Positions 35,300 to 44,488 of a stretch of DNA of 64,000 nt are shown here, in pieces. Under the pieces are notes generated by a model. The model saw only the letters and a list, made by a program, of their open reading frames with translations. It had not been told where the DNA came from and searched no databases. The translations under genes and the position numbers were made by a program. Numbering within the stretch: position 1 is the stretch's first letter; every line of letters starts with the position of its first letter. The stretch comes from JAVBWO01 sp036677375 (GTDB taxonomy: Bacteria > Bacillota > Dehalobacteriia > UBA4068 > UBA4997): contig JAVBWO010000020.1 of NCBI GenBank assembly GCA_036677375.1, positions 1 to 64,000 on the forward strand, written 5' to 3'.

Positions 35300-36010
35300 A
35301 TGACAGAACTGATCAGGATCGTAGATTTGACGAAAACATATGATACCGGTGTTGTCCAGGTAAACGCTTTAAAGAAAATTAACCTGACCATTGAAAAGGG
35401 CGAATTTGTTGCCATCATGGGACAGTCCGGTTCCGGGAAATCTACTTTGATGAATATTTTGGGCTGTCTGGATCGGCCTACTACCGGCAGCTATTACTTA
35501 GACGGCATCGACGTATCGGAAAGCAGTCAAGATGAGCTTTCCCGGATACGGAACAAAAAAATAGGATTTGTCTTTCAATCTTTTAATCTGATTCCTCGCA
35601 CCTCGGCTTTGCGCAATGTGGAACTGCCTATGACCTATGCCCGGGTGCCGGCGAAGGAGCGGCGGCAGAGGGCAGAGGACCTTTTGGCGCGGGTTGGACT
35701 GGCGGAACGGGGTGAGCATATGCCCAATGAACTTTCCGGCGGTCAGGTGCAGCGGGTAGCCATTGCCCGAGCGCTGGCCAACCAACCGCCCTTGATCCTG
35801 GCGGACGAGCCTACCGGGAACTTGGACAGCACCGCTTCGGTGGAAATCATGGAGTTGTTCACCGCTTTGTATGAAGAAGGCGCCACAGTAGTGGTGGTAA
35901 CCCATGAAGAAGAGATTGCCGCGTTTACCAAACGGGTCATCCGCTTTCGGGATGGGCAAATTGTCAGTGATATCTGTAAGGATAAAGAGGAGGCGGAATC
36001 ATGCTTTTAG
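35300..36010 (+). CDS. MacB/LolD-type ABC transporter ATP-binding protein
   Basis: A 236-residue ATPase. Walker A is GQSGSGKSTLMN, the Q-loop is FVFQSFNLIPRT, the signature is ELSGGQVQRVAIARAL, Walker B is LILADEPTGNLDS and the H-loop is VVTHE. The TGSYYLDGIDVS and LIPRTSALRNVELPM segments are typical of the MacB/LolD subfamily. It powers the permease in the next gene, which it overlaps by 10 bases. The three genes together form a MacAB-like extruder, probably for a peptide or lipid-like compound. Confidence 0.93.
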   Translation: MTELIRIVDLTKTYDTGVVQVNALKKINLTIEKGEFVAIMGQSGSGKSTLMNILGCLDRPTTGSYYLDGIDVSESSQDELSRIRNKKIGFVFQSFNLIPRTSALRNVELPMTYARVPAKERRQRAEDLLARVGLAERGEHMPNELSGGQVQRVAIARALANQPPLILADEPTGNLDSTASVEIMELFTALYEEGATVVVVTHEEEIAAFTKRVIRFRDGQIVSDICKDKEEAESCF

Positions 36011-37218
36011 AGAATATGCGCCTGTCTCTTAGCGCTATTGCCGCCAATAAAATGCGTTCTTTTTTGACCATGCTAGGTATCATCATCGGGATCGGGTCGG
36101 TGATCTCCATCGTTTCCATTGGGGACAGCATGCGGGCGGTAATTGCCGACCAATATAAGAATGCAGGAATCAACCGCGCCATGATTTATGTCAGCTACGA
36201 CTATTATGAAGATTTCCGCATGTCTGATTATTTTACCTTAGATGATATGGAAAAAGTGGCGGAGATCTTTGCCGATGAGATTGCCTATATTAATCCGGCC
36301 ATCTCCACTTCAGCAAATATGTCTCATGGTCGCAATCAGATGAAAGTAGATATGACCGGTATCGGAGACGGTTACAGCCAGGTGCAGCCTACGCAATTAC
36401 TTTACGGGCGTATGATCAGTCTTGCCGATCTTAAATCCCGTAAGAACCATATCGTGCTGGAGCAAGCTACAGCTCAAGCCCTTTTCGGTATTGATGACGC
36501 CACAGGCAAGACCCTGCGGGGTACCGTTGACGGCCAGGTGGAGGATTTTCTGGTGGTAGGGGTCTATAAAGAGCAGAAAACTGCGCTAGATGCGCTGATG
36601 GCCAATATGGGCAATGCGGAAACCGGCAAGGCTTATATCCCCTATACGACTCTCATAGCTCCGGACGGTTATTTTTTTGCCTTGGATTTTTACATGAGGG
36701 ATGGCATCGACAGAGAACTTTTCAAGACGCAGCTGTCTCAATACGAAAGCAAGGTGAAAAATCGGCCGCCGGAAGCTATCGTATTTAGCTCCGCCGCGGA
36801 AGAAATGGGTATGGTGGATCAGGTGATGGGAGGTCTTTCCCTGGCGGTAGGCGCCATTGCCGCCATTTCCCTTTTGGTGGGAGGCATTGGCATTATGAAT
36901 ATCATGCTGGTATCCGTCACTGAGAGAACCAGGGAAATCGGCATACGCAAAGCTTTGGGCGCGCGAACCCGGGATGTTTTGGTACAGTTTCTCATCGAGT
37001 CCGCTTTGATTGCCGCTGCGGGAGGAATCCTAGGGACAGCGTTAGGGATTGGCATTGTGGCCATCGGCGGCTTGGCGACCGGTGTCCCCGTGGTGGTGAA
37101 GCCGATGGTGGTAGTGATTGCGGTGGCCTTTTCCGCTTTAATTGGAATATTCTTTGGACTTTTCCCTGCTTCCAAGGCCGCCAAAGCAGACCCCATTACC
37201 GCCTTGCGTTATGAATAA
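36001..37218 (+). CDS. MacB/FtsX-type ABC transporter permease
   Basis: A 405-residue permease with one N-terminal helix (MRSFLTMLGIIIGIGSVISIVSIG), a large extracellular MacB_PCD domain (residues ~45-270), and three C-terminal helices containing GGIGIMNIMLVSVTERTREIGIRKALGA, the FtsX signature, and ending FPASKAAKADPITALRYE. No ATPase domain is fused, unlike Gram-negative MacB. ATG 36001 lies within the end of the ATPase gene. It probably exports rather than imports. Confidence 0.93.
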   Translation: MLLENMRLSLSAIAANKMRSFLTMLGIIIGIGSVISIVSIGDSMRAVIADQYKNAGINRAMIYVSYDYYEDFRMSDYFTLDDMEKVAEIFADEIAYINPAISTSANMSHGRNQMKVDMTGIGDGYSQVQPTQLLYGRMISLADLKSRKNHIVLEQATAQALFGIDDATGKTLRGTVDGQVEDFLVVGVYKEQKTALDALMANMGNAETGKAYIPYTTLIAPDGYFFALDFYMRDGIDRELFKTQLSQYESKVKNRPPEAIVFSSAAEEMGMVDQVMGGLSLAVGAIAAISLLVGGIGIMNIMLVSVTERTREIGIRKALGARTRDVLVQFLIESALIAAAGGILGTALGIGIVAIGGLATGVPVVVKPMVVVIAVAFSALIGIFFGLFPASKAAKADPITALRYE

Positions 37219-37410
37219 GAAAAGCGGCTGACTGCATTAAAAATAGCGGGATGCAAGATAGAGGATATTGGGGCTTGTGGCCGGATTGCGGCAACGGCGA
37301 AAATTAACCTCAAAGAAATCCTATGGATCATGAGTAAATTGTAGGGATAAAGGGCAGAGAAACAAAACGTCTTTTATCCGTAATGTTGATTGTTGTAAAG
37401 AGCAAAACTT

Positions 37411-37443
37411 GACCGCCTATGTTTTTACATAGGCGGTTTTTTT
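37411..37443 (+). terminator. Intrinsic terminator after the ABC exporter operon
   Basis: ACCGCCTATG and CATAGGCGGT form a perfect 10-base stem with a 6-base loop and a run of six T. Confidence 0.9.
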
Positions 37444-37823
37444 AATAAACGAAATGCGCATCTCTCCTGAAAATATTAATTTGTTAAAACAGGCTACAGT
37501 TAGGCTGTTTTATCAGGTGCAGTGATGCATAGGTGGATATGGTATCGAAGCAACTATTGCGAAAGATATCCAAGAACAAGATAAAACCGATCAGCGGATG
37601 ACAAACTCAGCACAAAAGAGTATACCGACCTTTTGGGGGGGGCACCTGCCCAGTCATCACTGAACATGGCTTAAACAAAGTGAAAGCCAGCATCTTTTAG
37701 GCGCTGGCTTTGCAATAAACCCGTATAGGTCTTTTTCAAACCACGCTTTTTAAGCGTGGGCGTGACTATAGTTGTGCTCTAAACAAATTATGCGGTTAAA
37801 CGAGGGGATCACGGATTATATCG

Positions 37824-37853
37824 AAGCGGGGCGTAGTTTTCTACGCCCCGCTT
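37824..37853. terminator. Strong GC-rich hairpin at the 3' end of the LysR gene
   Basis: A 13-base perfect inverted repeat with a 4-base loop, 18 bases past the LysR stop on the - strand. It lacks a clear T-tract on either strand, so it may stabilise the mRNA end rather than terminate. Confidence 0.5.
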
Positions 37854-37870
37854 AAAAGAATATTTCAGGA

Positions 37871-38782
37871 TTATTTGGACGTATCCGGTCTTTTCATATA
37901 ACGAATGAAGGATTCTTCTATATCACTAAGATGATAATCGACGGCTTTCATCCAATATTGATTAAGCTGGTTCTCAATCCCTGTAATTGGAATCGCAACC
38001 AAATTTTCACTTGTCCTGTTAAAAAAGGGTTTGCCAATATGAATGCCAACGTGATCTCCATAGCTGATAATCTCCATCATGCCACCACGGTCAAAAATGT
38101 ATAATACTTCCTGTGGATTTTTGATTCCCATTGCGCCGAGCCAGTCGTCGTCCTCAAAATCTTCATAAGTCACAAGCGGTTTTGTTGTTAATGATTTAAC
38201 GGATACATGAGTTTCCCGTGCCAATGGATGCTCTTTGGATATAATAGCCATGATCGGAATATTAGGGGTTAGAAGATTAATATCCAGAAAATATTTCTCA
38301 GCTAATTCCCATCGTTTATGAACGTTGCTGTCAAAGTCATAAAAGAATCCAATTCGATAATTTTTGGTGATAATATCCTGCATTGCATGATTGAGACCGG
38401 TTTCCTTAAATAAATCTTCTCTGGGATTATTTGATGAATTAATGCTGCGAAAAGACATAAAACGATCTAAAATAAATGCGGAATATACACAAACAATGGA
38501 AAGATTGCTATTATCAGATAAAAAGAGGGATGGAATATTTTCAATATTTTTCATTTCTGCGGAGATAATACGGGCAGACTTTAGGAAGAGTTTGCCTTTT
38601 TCAGAGAGTGAAATTCCCGTACTGGATCGGTTAAAGATCTTATACCCCAAAGTATTTTCCAAATGTTTTAAACTTACGCTCAGATTTGGCTGTGAAACAA
38701 ACAGGTTTTGTGCAGCGCGGCTGATTGAACCGCATTTTGCAACTTCCAGCGCATATTGCAAGGAAAGAGTATTAAGATTCAT
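37871..38782 (-). CDS. LysR family transcriptional regulator
   Basis: A 303-residue LysR protein. The N-terminal helix-turn-helix is clear: SLQYALEVAKCGSISRAAQNLFVSQPNLSVSLKHLENTLGYKIFNRSSTGISLSEKGKLFL. The effector domain covers residues ~90-295. GAGGTGATAAC precedes its ATG on the - strand. It is transcribed away from the ureohydrolase/transport genes, the usual LysR layout for controlling a divergent operon with a small-molecule inducer, here perhaps a guanidino compound (inference). Confidence 0.92.
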   Translation of the reverse strand: MNLNTLSLQYALEVAKCGSISRAAQNLFVSQPNLSVSLKHLENTLGYKIFNRSSTGISLSEKGKLFLKSARIISAEMKNIENIPSLFLSDNSNLSIVCVYSAFILDRFMSFRSINSSNNPREDLFKETGLNHAMQDIITKNYRIGFFYDFDSNVHKRWELAEKYFLDINLLTPNIPIMAIISKEHPLARETHVSVKSLTTKPLVTYEDFEDDDWLGAMGIKNPQEVLYIFDRGGMMEIISYGDHVGIHIGKPFFNRTSENLVAIPITGIENQLNQYWMKAVDYHLSDIEESFIRYMKRPDTSK

Positions 38783-39177
38783 GTTATCACCTCATTTCAA
38801 AATATTGTATTTTTCTTATGCAATGAAAATATAAAGATAAATAAAACCATATATCCTTTTTTAATAATACCCCAAAAACAGATATTGTTCAAGTTAGATT
38901 TGGTCATAATTGATATTGAGTACACCCATTCTTTATATAAAATCAACATGTAGTATAACAGGAATCATATAAGAAGCCCGCAGAGCTTAAACGATGATTC
39001 CCGATAAAAATAATTAAGGGTTATCATCCTTGTTAATCTTGAATTAGGATGCTTACAACAAAGCATCCTATAATTGTGCCCATATAGCGAGGAACGAGTT
39101 TTGATATACGGTTTCACTTTACTGTTGTTATACTAAGACTATCCCGTTGAAGAAATAAAAAGTAAGGAGTGAAACGT
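38783..39177. promoter_or_regulatory. Divergent control region between LysR and ureohydrolase genes
   Basis: A 395-base AT-rich region. AGGATGCTTA and AAAGCATCCT form a hairpin at 39046-39070 in the presumed leader of the ureohydrolase operon. A TATACT at about 39129 may be a -10 without a good -35, as expected for a promoter that needs a LysR activator. The AAGGAG at 39163-39168 is the site for the gene at 39178. Confidence 0.5.
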
Positions 39178-40134
39178 ATGTCAAGTAACAAGCAACCAGC
39201 CAGTGCACTGGCATCCCCCCGTTTCTGCAATACTGGTACCTTTATGCGTATGCCACGGATGCAGGATGTTGATCACCCGGATTTCGTCATTGTTGGCATT
39301 CCCTTTGACACAGCATGTTCTTACAGAATTGGTGCTCGTTTTGGCCCGTCGGCGATTCGTAGCATTTCCGCTATGATCAAGCCTAACAATGTGTTGCTTG
39401 GAGTCAATGTATTGGAAGGACTAAAAGGTGCGGATTACGGTGATGTGAATGTAACGCCTGGCTATATTCACCCTACCTATGAGGCGATTGAGAAAGAACT
39501 TCAGCCCATTGTCGATGCCGGTATCGTTCCCATCATTTTGGGCGGCGACCATAGCATTACCCTGGGTGAAATGCGGGCAGTCGCCAAGAAACATGGCCCG
39601 CTTTCTATGATTCACTTTGATTCCCACTCTGATCTCTGCGATGAAGTATTCGGGCAAAAATACAATCACGGCACCCCATTCCGCAGAGCATTGGAAGAAG
39701 GCTTGATTGATCCCGCTCATTCTATCCAGGTTGGTATGCGCGGTTCCCTGTATGACCCAAACGAACATCAGATGGCCGCTGACTTAGGTCTCCGGCTGAT
39801 TCCCGGGCATAAGGTTCGCGAGATGGGTTTTGACGCCGTGGTAAAGGCCATCATCGATCGGGTTGAAGACCGTCCAGTTTTCCTAACGTTTGATATTGAC
39901 TTCGTTGACCCTGCCTATGCGCCCGGTACCGGCACTCCTGAGGTGGGAGGCTTCACCTCCTGGGAAACCCTGAGCATGCTCCGTCAACTGAAAGATCTGA
40001 ATTTTGCTGCATTCGATGTTGTGGAAGTTCTTCCGGCATTTGACAGTGGGGAAGTCACCTCCTATTTAGCTGCAAACATCTGCTTTGAGTTTATTTCCAT
40101 GTTGGCTGTTCAGAAGAAAGAAGGCCGTCGCTAA
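39178..40134 (+). CDS. Agmatinase/guanidino-acid ureohydrolase (SpeB/GbuA-like)
   Basis: A 318-residue Mn-dependent ureohydrolase. All six metal ligands are present: GGDHSITLG (His), HFDSHSDL (Asp-His-Asp) and TFDIDFVDP (Asp-Asp). The EVFGQKYNHGTPFRRALEEGLID and APGTGTPEVGGFT segments resemble guanidinobutyrase/guanidinopropionase as well as agmatinase, so the exact guanidino substrate is open. It would release urea and an amine or amino acid. ATG 39178 has AAGGAG at a good distance; GTG 39169 lies too close to it. Two transport-type genes follow, presumably for the substrate. Confidence 0.88.
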   Translation: MSSNKQPASALASPRFCNTGTFMRMPRMQDVDHPDFVIVGIPFDTACSYRIGARFGPSAIRSISAMIKPNNVLLGVNVLEGLKGADYGDVNVTPGYIHPTYEAIEKELQPIVDAGIVPIILGGDHSITLGEMRAVAKKHGPLSMIHFDSHSDLCDEVFGQKYNHGTPFRRALEEGLIDPAHSIQVGMRGSLYDPNEHQMAADLGLRLIPGHKVREMGFDAVVKAIIDRVEDRPVFLTFDIDFVDPAYAPGTGTPEVGGFTSWETLSMLRQLKDLNFAAFDVVEVLPAFDSGEVTSYLAANICFEFISMLAVQKKEGRR

Positions 40135-40169
40135 GATCGTTAGGAGATTAAGTCAGGAGGAAATGATTT

Positions 40170-41633
40170 ATGGAGAATGCAGATGTAAAAGTTATTCCAA
40201 ATCTCCAAGAGATTGACAGCGATATGCCTTCAGATGAGCTGGATAAGATCAAACTAACAAAGCCGCAGCTCATTAGGGGAATCATCCTGCTCTTAATAGG
40301 CGGTGCTATAGGCATTTTTGTGTTCTTTGGTTCCATTACCATCAATGGGAAGAGCACAGTAGTTTTCTCCCTGTTATACAATAAATTTGTTGGTTTATTT
40401 GGAGTTTACGCATACTGGATCATTGCGGCTCTTATTATTGGAAATTTATGCCTCCATATTTATTACCAATATATCAATAAACACAAATCGACTTCGCGCC
40501 TTGCGGGAACCTATGAAAACGATAATGTCATTTTTACGATCCTGTATGCACTGGCAACATTTTATGCTGTCATGTATGCCCTCTATATGACCGTGCCTGG
40601 TTTCGTAGGTTGGGATGTTATTACGAGCAGCGCCACCGGCGGCAGCATTTTCCCGCCAATTGTCTTAGGCGTGCTGGGGATCATCCTGGTTGGCGCAATT
40701 TGTATGCCGTTTCTTCTGAACTACGGTGTGTTGGAAATCGTTGGCGTCCTTCTGGAACCTCTTATGCGGCCGCTCTTTAAGATCCCGGGGAAAGCTGCCC
40801 TGGATTGTACTACATCTTTTGTGACTTCGTCATCCATGGGTGTCCTGATCACCAACCGCTTGTGGAAAATGAACGTTTACACCGAAAAAGAAATGTGCGC
40901 TATCATGACGGGCTTCAGTGCAGTGAGTATTGGTTTTGCCTATTTGGTTATTGATACTGCCGGTTGCGGCGACTTGTTCGCTAAAATCTATATCATCAGT
41001 TTTCTAATGGTATTCCTGATGGCTCCGATCATGGTCCGTATTCCGCCTTTGTCTCGGAAGCGGGACGTGTATCACAGCGGTCGTGAGCAGACAGAAAGAG
41101 ACCGTAAAGAGGCTGCCAGATACACGATTCAAACACTGCCTCGCGGTTGTTCCCGTGCAGTAAAACGGGCTGCTATTTCCAGGGGACCGGCAAAGGATAT
41201 CTCGTATAGCCTGAAAGATGGCGTAGTCATCTTGCCCAAAGTCCTTACTATGCTCGCGGCTATTGGCCTAACTGCCATGATATTGGCGGAGTATACACCA
41301 CTTTTCACTTGGATCGGTTACGCCTTCCAGCCCCTTCTGATGCTCCTGCAGATCCCTGATGCGGCACAAATTGCTGCGTCCATGCCCATCGGCATTGCGG
41401 AGATGTTCCTTCCTGTCCTGTTGATCCAAGGCAAGGTGGCAGTGCTTTCGGTTCAAGCTAGAGTATTTGTTTGCCTGGTATCCATGTGCCAAATCATCTT
41501 TTTCTCGGAGACCGGTACTGTCATGCTGGCATGTAAGTCACCTATCAAGTTTTGGCAATTGCTTGTCTGTTTCCTGGAACGTACTATTCTGGCCATGATC
41601 TTAGGTGCAATCGCGGTTCATTGGTTATTCTAA
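40170..41633 (+). CDS. YjiH-type nucleoside-recognition (Gate) membrane protein
   Basis: A 487-residue membrane protein with about 11 hydrophobic segments and a charged N-terminal tail of 35 residues. The LRPLF-like segment EPLMRPLFKIPGKAALDCTTSFVTSSSMGVLITNRLW and the later IGIAEMFLPVLLIQGK match YjiH-family proteins with two Gate domains. A long hydrophilic loop (residues ~295-345) lies in the middle. YjiH proteins often sit beside amidohydrolases and ureohydrolases and are thought to move the substrate or product; this is not proven. It begins 35 bases after the ureohydrolase gene and is followed by a terminator. Confidence 0.8.
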   Translation: MENADVKVIPNLQEIDSDMPSDELDKIKLTKPQLIRGIILLLIGGAIGIFVFFGSITINGKSTVVFSLLYNKFVGLFGVYAYWIIAALIIGNLCLHIYYQYINKHKSTSRLAGTYENDNVIFTILYALATFYAVMYALYMTVPGFVGWDVITSSATGGSIFPPIVLGVLGIILVGAICMPFLLNYGVLEIVGVLLEPLMRPLFKIPGKAALDCTTSFVTSSSMGVLITNRLWKMNVYTEKEMCAIMTGFSAVSIGFAYLVIDTAGCGDLFAKIYIISFLMVFLMAPIMVRIPPLSRKRDVYHSGREQTERDRKEAARYTIQTLPRGCSRAVKRAAISRGPAKDISYSLKDGVVILPKVLTMLAAIGLTAMILAEYTPLFTWIGYAFQPLLMLLQIPDAAQIAASMPIGIAEMFLPVLLIQGKVAVLSVQARVFVCLVSMCQIIFFSETGTVMLACKSPIKFWQLLVCFLERTILAMILGAIAVHWLF

Positions 41634-41686
41634 CCCTGTACCGGGTAATCAATTGATGTTTCATGGTGTTTTACTTACTACCCTCC

Positions 41687-41722
41687 AAAGAAAGTCAGGT
41701 GGTCCTTCACCTGACTTTCTTA
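41687..41722 (+). terminator. Intrinsic terminator after the YjiH-type gene
   Basis: AAGAAAGTCAGGTG and CACCTGACTTTCTT form a 14-base perfect stem with a loop of 6. The T-tract is weak (TTTCTTAC), so readthrough into the symporter gene is possible. Confidence 0.7.
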
Positions 41723-41883
41723 CATGATTAAGAAATTTTTAATACAGCTCGAATCAAACTGAGAGCCGGCGGGTTCCGTTGTGGTTATCGTGAAGATGAC
41801 CTGTAGTCGTTTTACGGCCATAATGTTACAGAAATTCGCTGAATTATAGCAGCAAACATAGTTAATTTGATTTTGGGAGGAAA

Positions 41884-43590
41884 ATGGCAAGGATGGTTAA
41901 GAGAATGTTGAATAAAAGAAAACGGATCCCTTATGTTATCACTTTAGCCCTTTTATGCGTTTTGGCTTTTTCTGATGTAGCTTGTGCAAGCCCGGGTGAA
42001 AGTAATAATGCTCCTCTGCCGGGATGGACGATGATAGCAATCCTAGTGGGCATGGGAATTCTATTTGTCACCCTCGTGTGGTTCATTGGCAGGAAAAAAG
42101 GAACAACTGCCGAGGACTTTTTGACCGGCGGCAGAGGTATCGGTCACGGTATGATTAATGCCTCGATCGTTGCTACATGGATCTGGGCAGCAACCCTGAT
42201 GACGAGTAGTTGGACCGGGTATTCCTTTGGTTTTATTGGCCCGTGGTGGTACGGATTGGGCGCGGTCCTTCCACTGCCGATCATTGGCTTCCTCGGTAAA
42301 CGGTTAAGAAGTGTCATGCCGCATGTCCGTTCTTATCCTGAGTTTATAAAATTCAGACTGGATAAGAAAAATCACATTCTGCTGACGGTTATCTCCATCA
42401 TTGTGAGCGGTGCCGTCGCGATTATGATTGTTTCCGGCGCGTCGGTTATGGCGGTTTCCTATGCGAATGTACCGTACTGGCTCGTAGCGGCCTTGCTCTT
42501 GGTTATCTTTGTATCCTATACTTCTATTGCCGGACTTTGGGCCAGTGTTTTTTGCGATACGCTCATGACTTTGTTTATGTATGCCAGCATGGCGGTCCTG
42601 GTTTTCGGCGTCTTTTTCCTCGTGGGGCCGGGGACGATTTATGACGGACTTGTAAATGTCATCCAGACGAAGCCGATCCTGCAGCCTGCGGCTACCGCGG
42701 CGACACAGTCGTATCAACAGGATCCGTTGAATTTGCTCAATATCGGAGGGCTTGGTTTTCTGGTCGTGAATATTATTGGTAACCTGGGCGCCGTCATCTG
42801 TAATCAGACTTACTGGGCCAGATCTATCGCGGCAAAAGATTCAAAAACCATTTCCAAATCGTTTGGGACGGCCGCATTTTGCTGGACGCCGGTTCCCATT
42901 GCGGTCGCTTCGGCGCTTGGTCTCTTTGCACTGTCAAAAATGCTGGTAGTTGGTGGGTCATATACCCATAATGGGATAGCGATGTTGTTTGCCGAAGCGG
43001 ATGCTGTCGCTCCGTTAAGTTCGTTCCTTGTTTTAGGTTTTTTTGGGTTGGTCTGTTTTCTCATTGCGGTTTTAGGCGCTTCTGTCAGTACCGGCGCCGG
43101 TGAAATCATGTCGATGACTACCTGTATCGTCAATGATATCTATAAAGGATATTTTAAAAAAGACGCTACGGATAAGCAGATCCTCATACATAGCAGAATC
43201 TGGCTGGTGGCGTGGGCTGCCGTACTTTATGGGCTTGTGATGTTTTTGCGATCTATCAATTTCCCCTTCTCCGGAATGTATCAGGCTATGGGAATCGCGT
43301 TCTCTTCTGCCGTTATTCCGGTGTTCCTGTCGCTCGTCTGGAAAAAGACCAACCGCAATGGCGTTTTCTGGGCCATTATGATTGGCGCACTGAGTGGCAT
43401 TTACTATTGGGGGTCTGTGGGCTTCGATATGAACTGGGGCGTCGTGTGGAGCAATATTATTGTAATGGGAGTGTCGCTTGTAATCGTCTTTGCATGGTCG
43501 TTAATCAAACCGGAAAAGTTCGATTTCAATTCCATGAAGGACTTGAGTATCAATAATCTTGCTAGCGAAACGCAGCTTGAGAATAATTAA
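41884..43590 (+). CDS. Sodium:solute symporter family protein (urea-permease-like)
   Basis: A 568-residue symporter of the SSS family. Family marks are TTAEDFLTGGRGIGHGMINASIVATWIWAATLMTSSWTGYSFG and, later, YTSIAGLWASVFCDTLMTLFMYASM, which resemble DUR3/urea-type members. Unusually, residues 10-38 form a positively charged start, a hydrophobic core and an ACA site, like a cleavable signal peptide before the first real helix. ATG 41884 lies only 3 bases after GGGAGG, so ATG 41893 is an alternative. With the ureohydrolase two genes upstream, urea or a guanidino compound is a reasonable guess for the substrate. Confidence 0.85.
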   Translation: MARMVKRMLNKRKRIPYVITLALLCVLAFSDVACASPGESNNAPLPGWTMIAILVGMGILFVTLVWFIGRKKGTTAEDFLTGGRGIGHGMINASIVATWIWAATLMTSSWTGYSFGFIGPWWYGLGAVLPLPIIGFLGKRLRSVMPHVRSYPEFIKFRLDKKNHILLTVISIIVSGAVAIMIVSGASVMAVSYANVPYWLVAALLLVIFVSYTSIAGLWASVFCDTLMTLFMYASMAVLVFGVFFLVGPGTIYDGLVNVIQTKPILQPAATAATQSYQQDPLNLLNIGGLGFLVVNIIGNLGAVICNQTYWARSIAAKDSKTISKSFGTAAFCWTPVPIAVASALGLFALSKMLVVGGSYTHNGIAMLFAEADAVAPLSSFLVLGFFGLVCFLIAVLGASVSTGAGEIMSMTTCIVNDIYKGYFKKDATDKQILIHSRIWLVAWAAVLYGLVMFLRSINFPFSGMYQAMGIAFSSAVIPVFLSLVWKKTNRNGVFWAIMIGALSGIYYWGSVGFDMNWGVVWSNIIVMGVSLVIVFAWSLIKPEKFDFNSMKDLSINNLASETQLENN

Positions 43591-43604
43591 AGGGGGAGAT
43601 ACAA

Positions 43605-43739
43605 TTGCTCAGTAAAACAGCCTTTTACATTGTTTATATCATTGGCATTGTCTGGTTTGTTGCCGCGGCTGCATATACTTATTGGTCAGCGATCAAAGAC
43701 TTTATTGAATTGAAGATCCATTCGGATAAACAAAATTAA
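43605..43739 (+). CDS. Small membrane protein of 44 residues, likely symporter accessory subunit
   Basis: TTG 43605 follows AGGGGGAGA closely, 14 bases after the symporter stop. The product has one hydrophobic helix (AFYIVYIIGIVWFVAAAAY) and a charged tail ending HSDKQN. Small single-helix partners encoded right after SSS symporters are known in other bacteria, so this is probably a real subunit. I do not recognise the exact family. Confidence 0.65.
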   Translation: MLSKTAFYIVYIIGIVWFVAAAAYTYWSAIKDFIELKIHSDKQN

Positions 43740-44011
43740 GGAATGTTTCCATTGGCTGGCCAGCTTCATCATTGAATTTATCAAACATCAAATATAATTA
43801 ACAAAATTCATATCGAATGATGTTAATTGAGGGTTTCATATTATGGTTATACGTGATAATATGATATTACTGTTTGGGAAGGCAATGTGGTTGAAAGAAG
43901 TTGTGAAGGGATTGCGTTCGTAGCAAGAGAGTGTAAAAGCTATCACAGATAAAAATGCCAGAGATTGTCGGTGTCAAGCAATCGAGCCTGAAAACTTATT
44001 GAGGTGAAGCG

Positions 44012-44488
44012 ATGTTTACCTATATTTTATACGGGCTTGCGGGTATCGGACTTGCGATATCATTTTATAAAGACCGCAACAAGACTAAAATGGCATTGAG
44101 AAAGGCATGGAAATCCTTTGAGAACATCCTGCCTCAGTTTTTGTCCATTTTAATTATCATAGGTCTTGCTCTGGCTATTTTGAGCCCGGAGACCATTACG
44201 AATCTTCTCGGAACTCGTTCCGGTGTATGGGGAATGTTGGCAGCCGCAGTTGTCGGGTCAATTACGCTGATACCAGGATTTGTCGCTTTTCCTTTGGCTG
44301 CCGCGCTTTTGATAAACGGAGCCGGATACATGCAGATTGCGGCATTCGTTTCCACGCTGATGATGGTTGGAATAGTGACGCTGCCCCTTGAGATTAAGAC
44401 CTTTGGAAAGCGCGCGGCAATTATCCGGAATACTGCGGCTTTTGTGTTTTCTTTGATCGTTGCGTTTGTGATTGGGGTGGTGCTGTGA
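44012..44488 (+). CDS. Permease half 1 (COG0701/ArsP-like)
   Basis: A 158-residue membrane protein with four or five hydrophobic segments. It starts with a short helix, has a basic loop (KDRNKTKMALRKAWKSFENILPQFLSIL), and then a GSITLIPGFVAFPLAAALL segment and MMVGIVTLPLEIKTFGKR. These are parts of the permease family COG0701 (DUF318/ArsP type), whose members normally carry two such halves in one chain of ~300 residues. The next gene carries the other half and overlaps by 4 bases (GTGA), so the two products probably assemble together. The substrate is unknown. Confidence 0.65.
   Translation: MFTYILYGLAGIGLAISFYKDRNKTKMALRKAWKSFENILPQFLSILIIIGLALAILSPETITNLLGTRSGVWGMLAAAVVGSITLIPGFVAFPLAAALLINGAGYMQIAAFVSTLMMVGIVTLPLEIKTFGKRAAIIRNTAAFVFSLIVAFVIGVVL

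Larger units (their letters stand above)
37219..37870. other. Non-coding region with four hairpins between converging genes
   Basis: About 650 bases with no supported gene. Besides the terminator at 37411 it has GAAAGCCAGC/GCTGGCTTTG (37683-37711), CCACGCTT/AAGCGTGG (37741-37759) and a 13-base perfect stem AAGCGGGGCGTAG/CTACGCCCCGCTT (37824-37853) close to the 3' end of the LysR gene. A G-run of seven lies near 37636. Confidence 0.55.
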
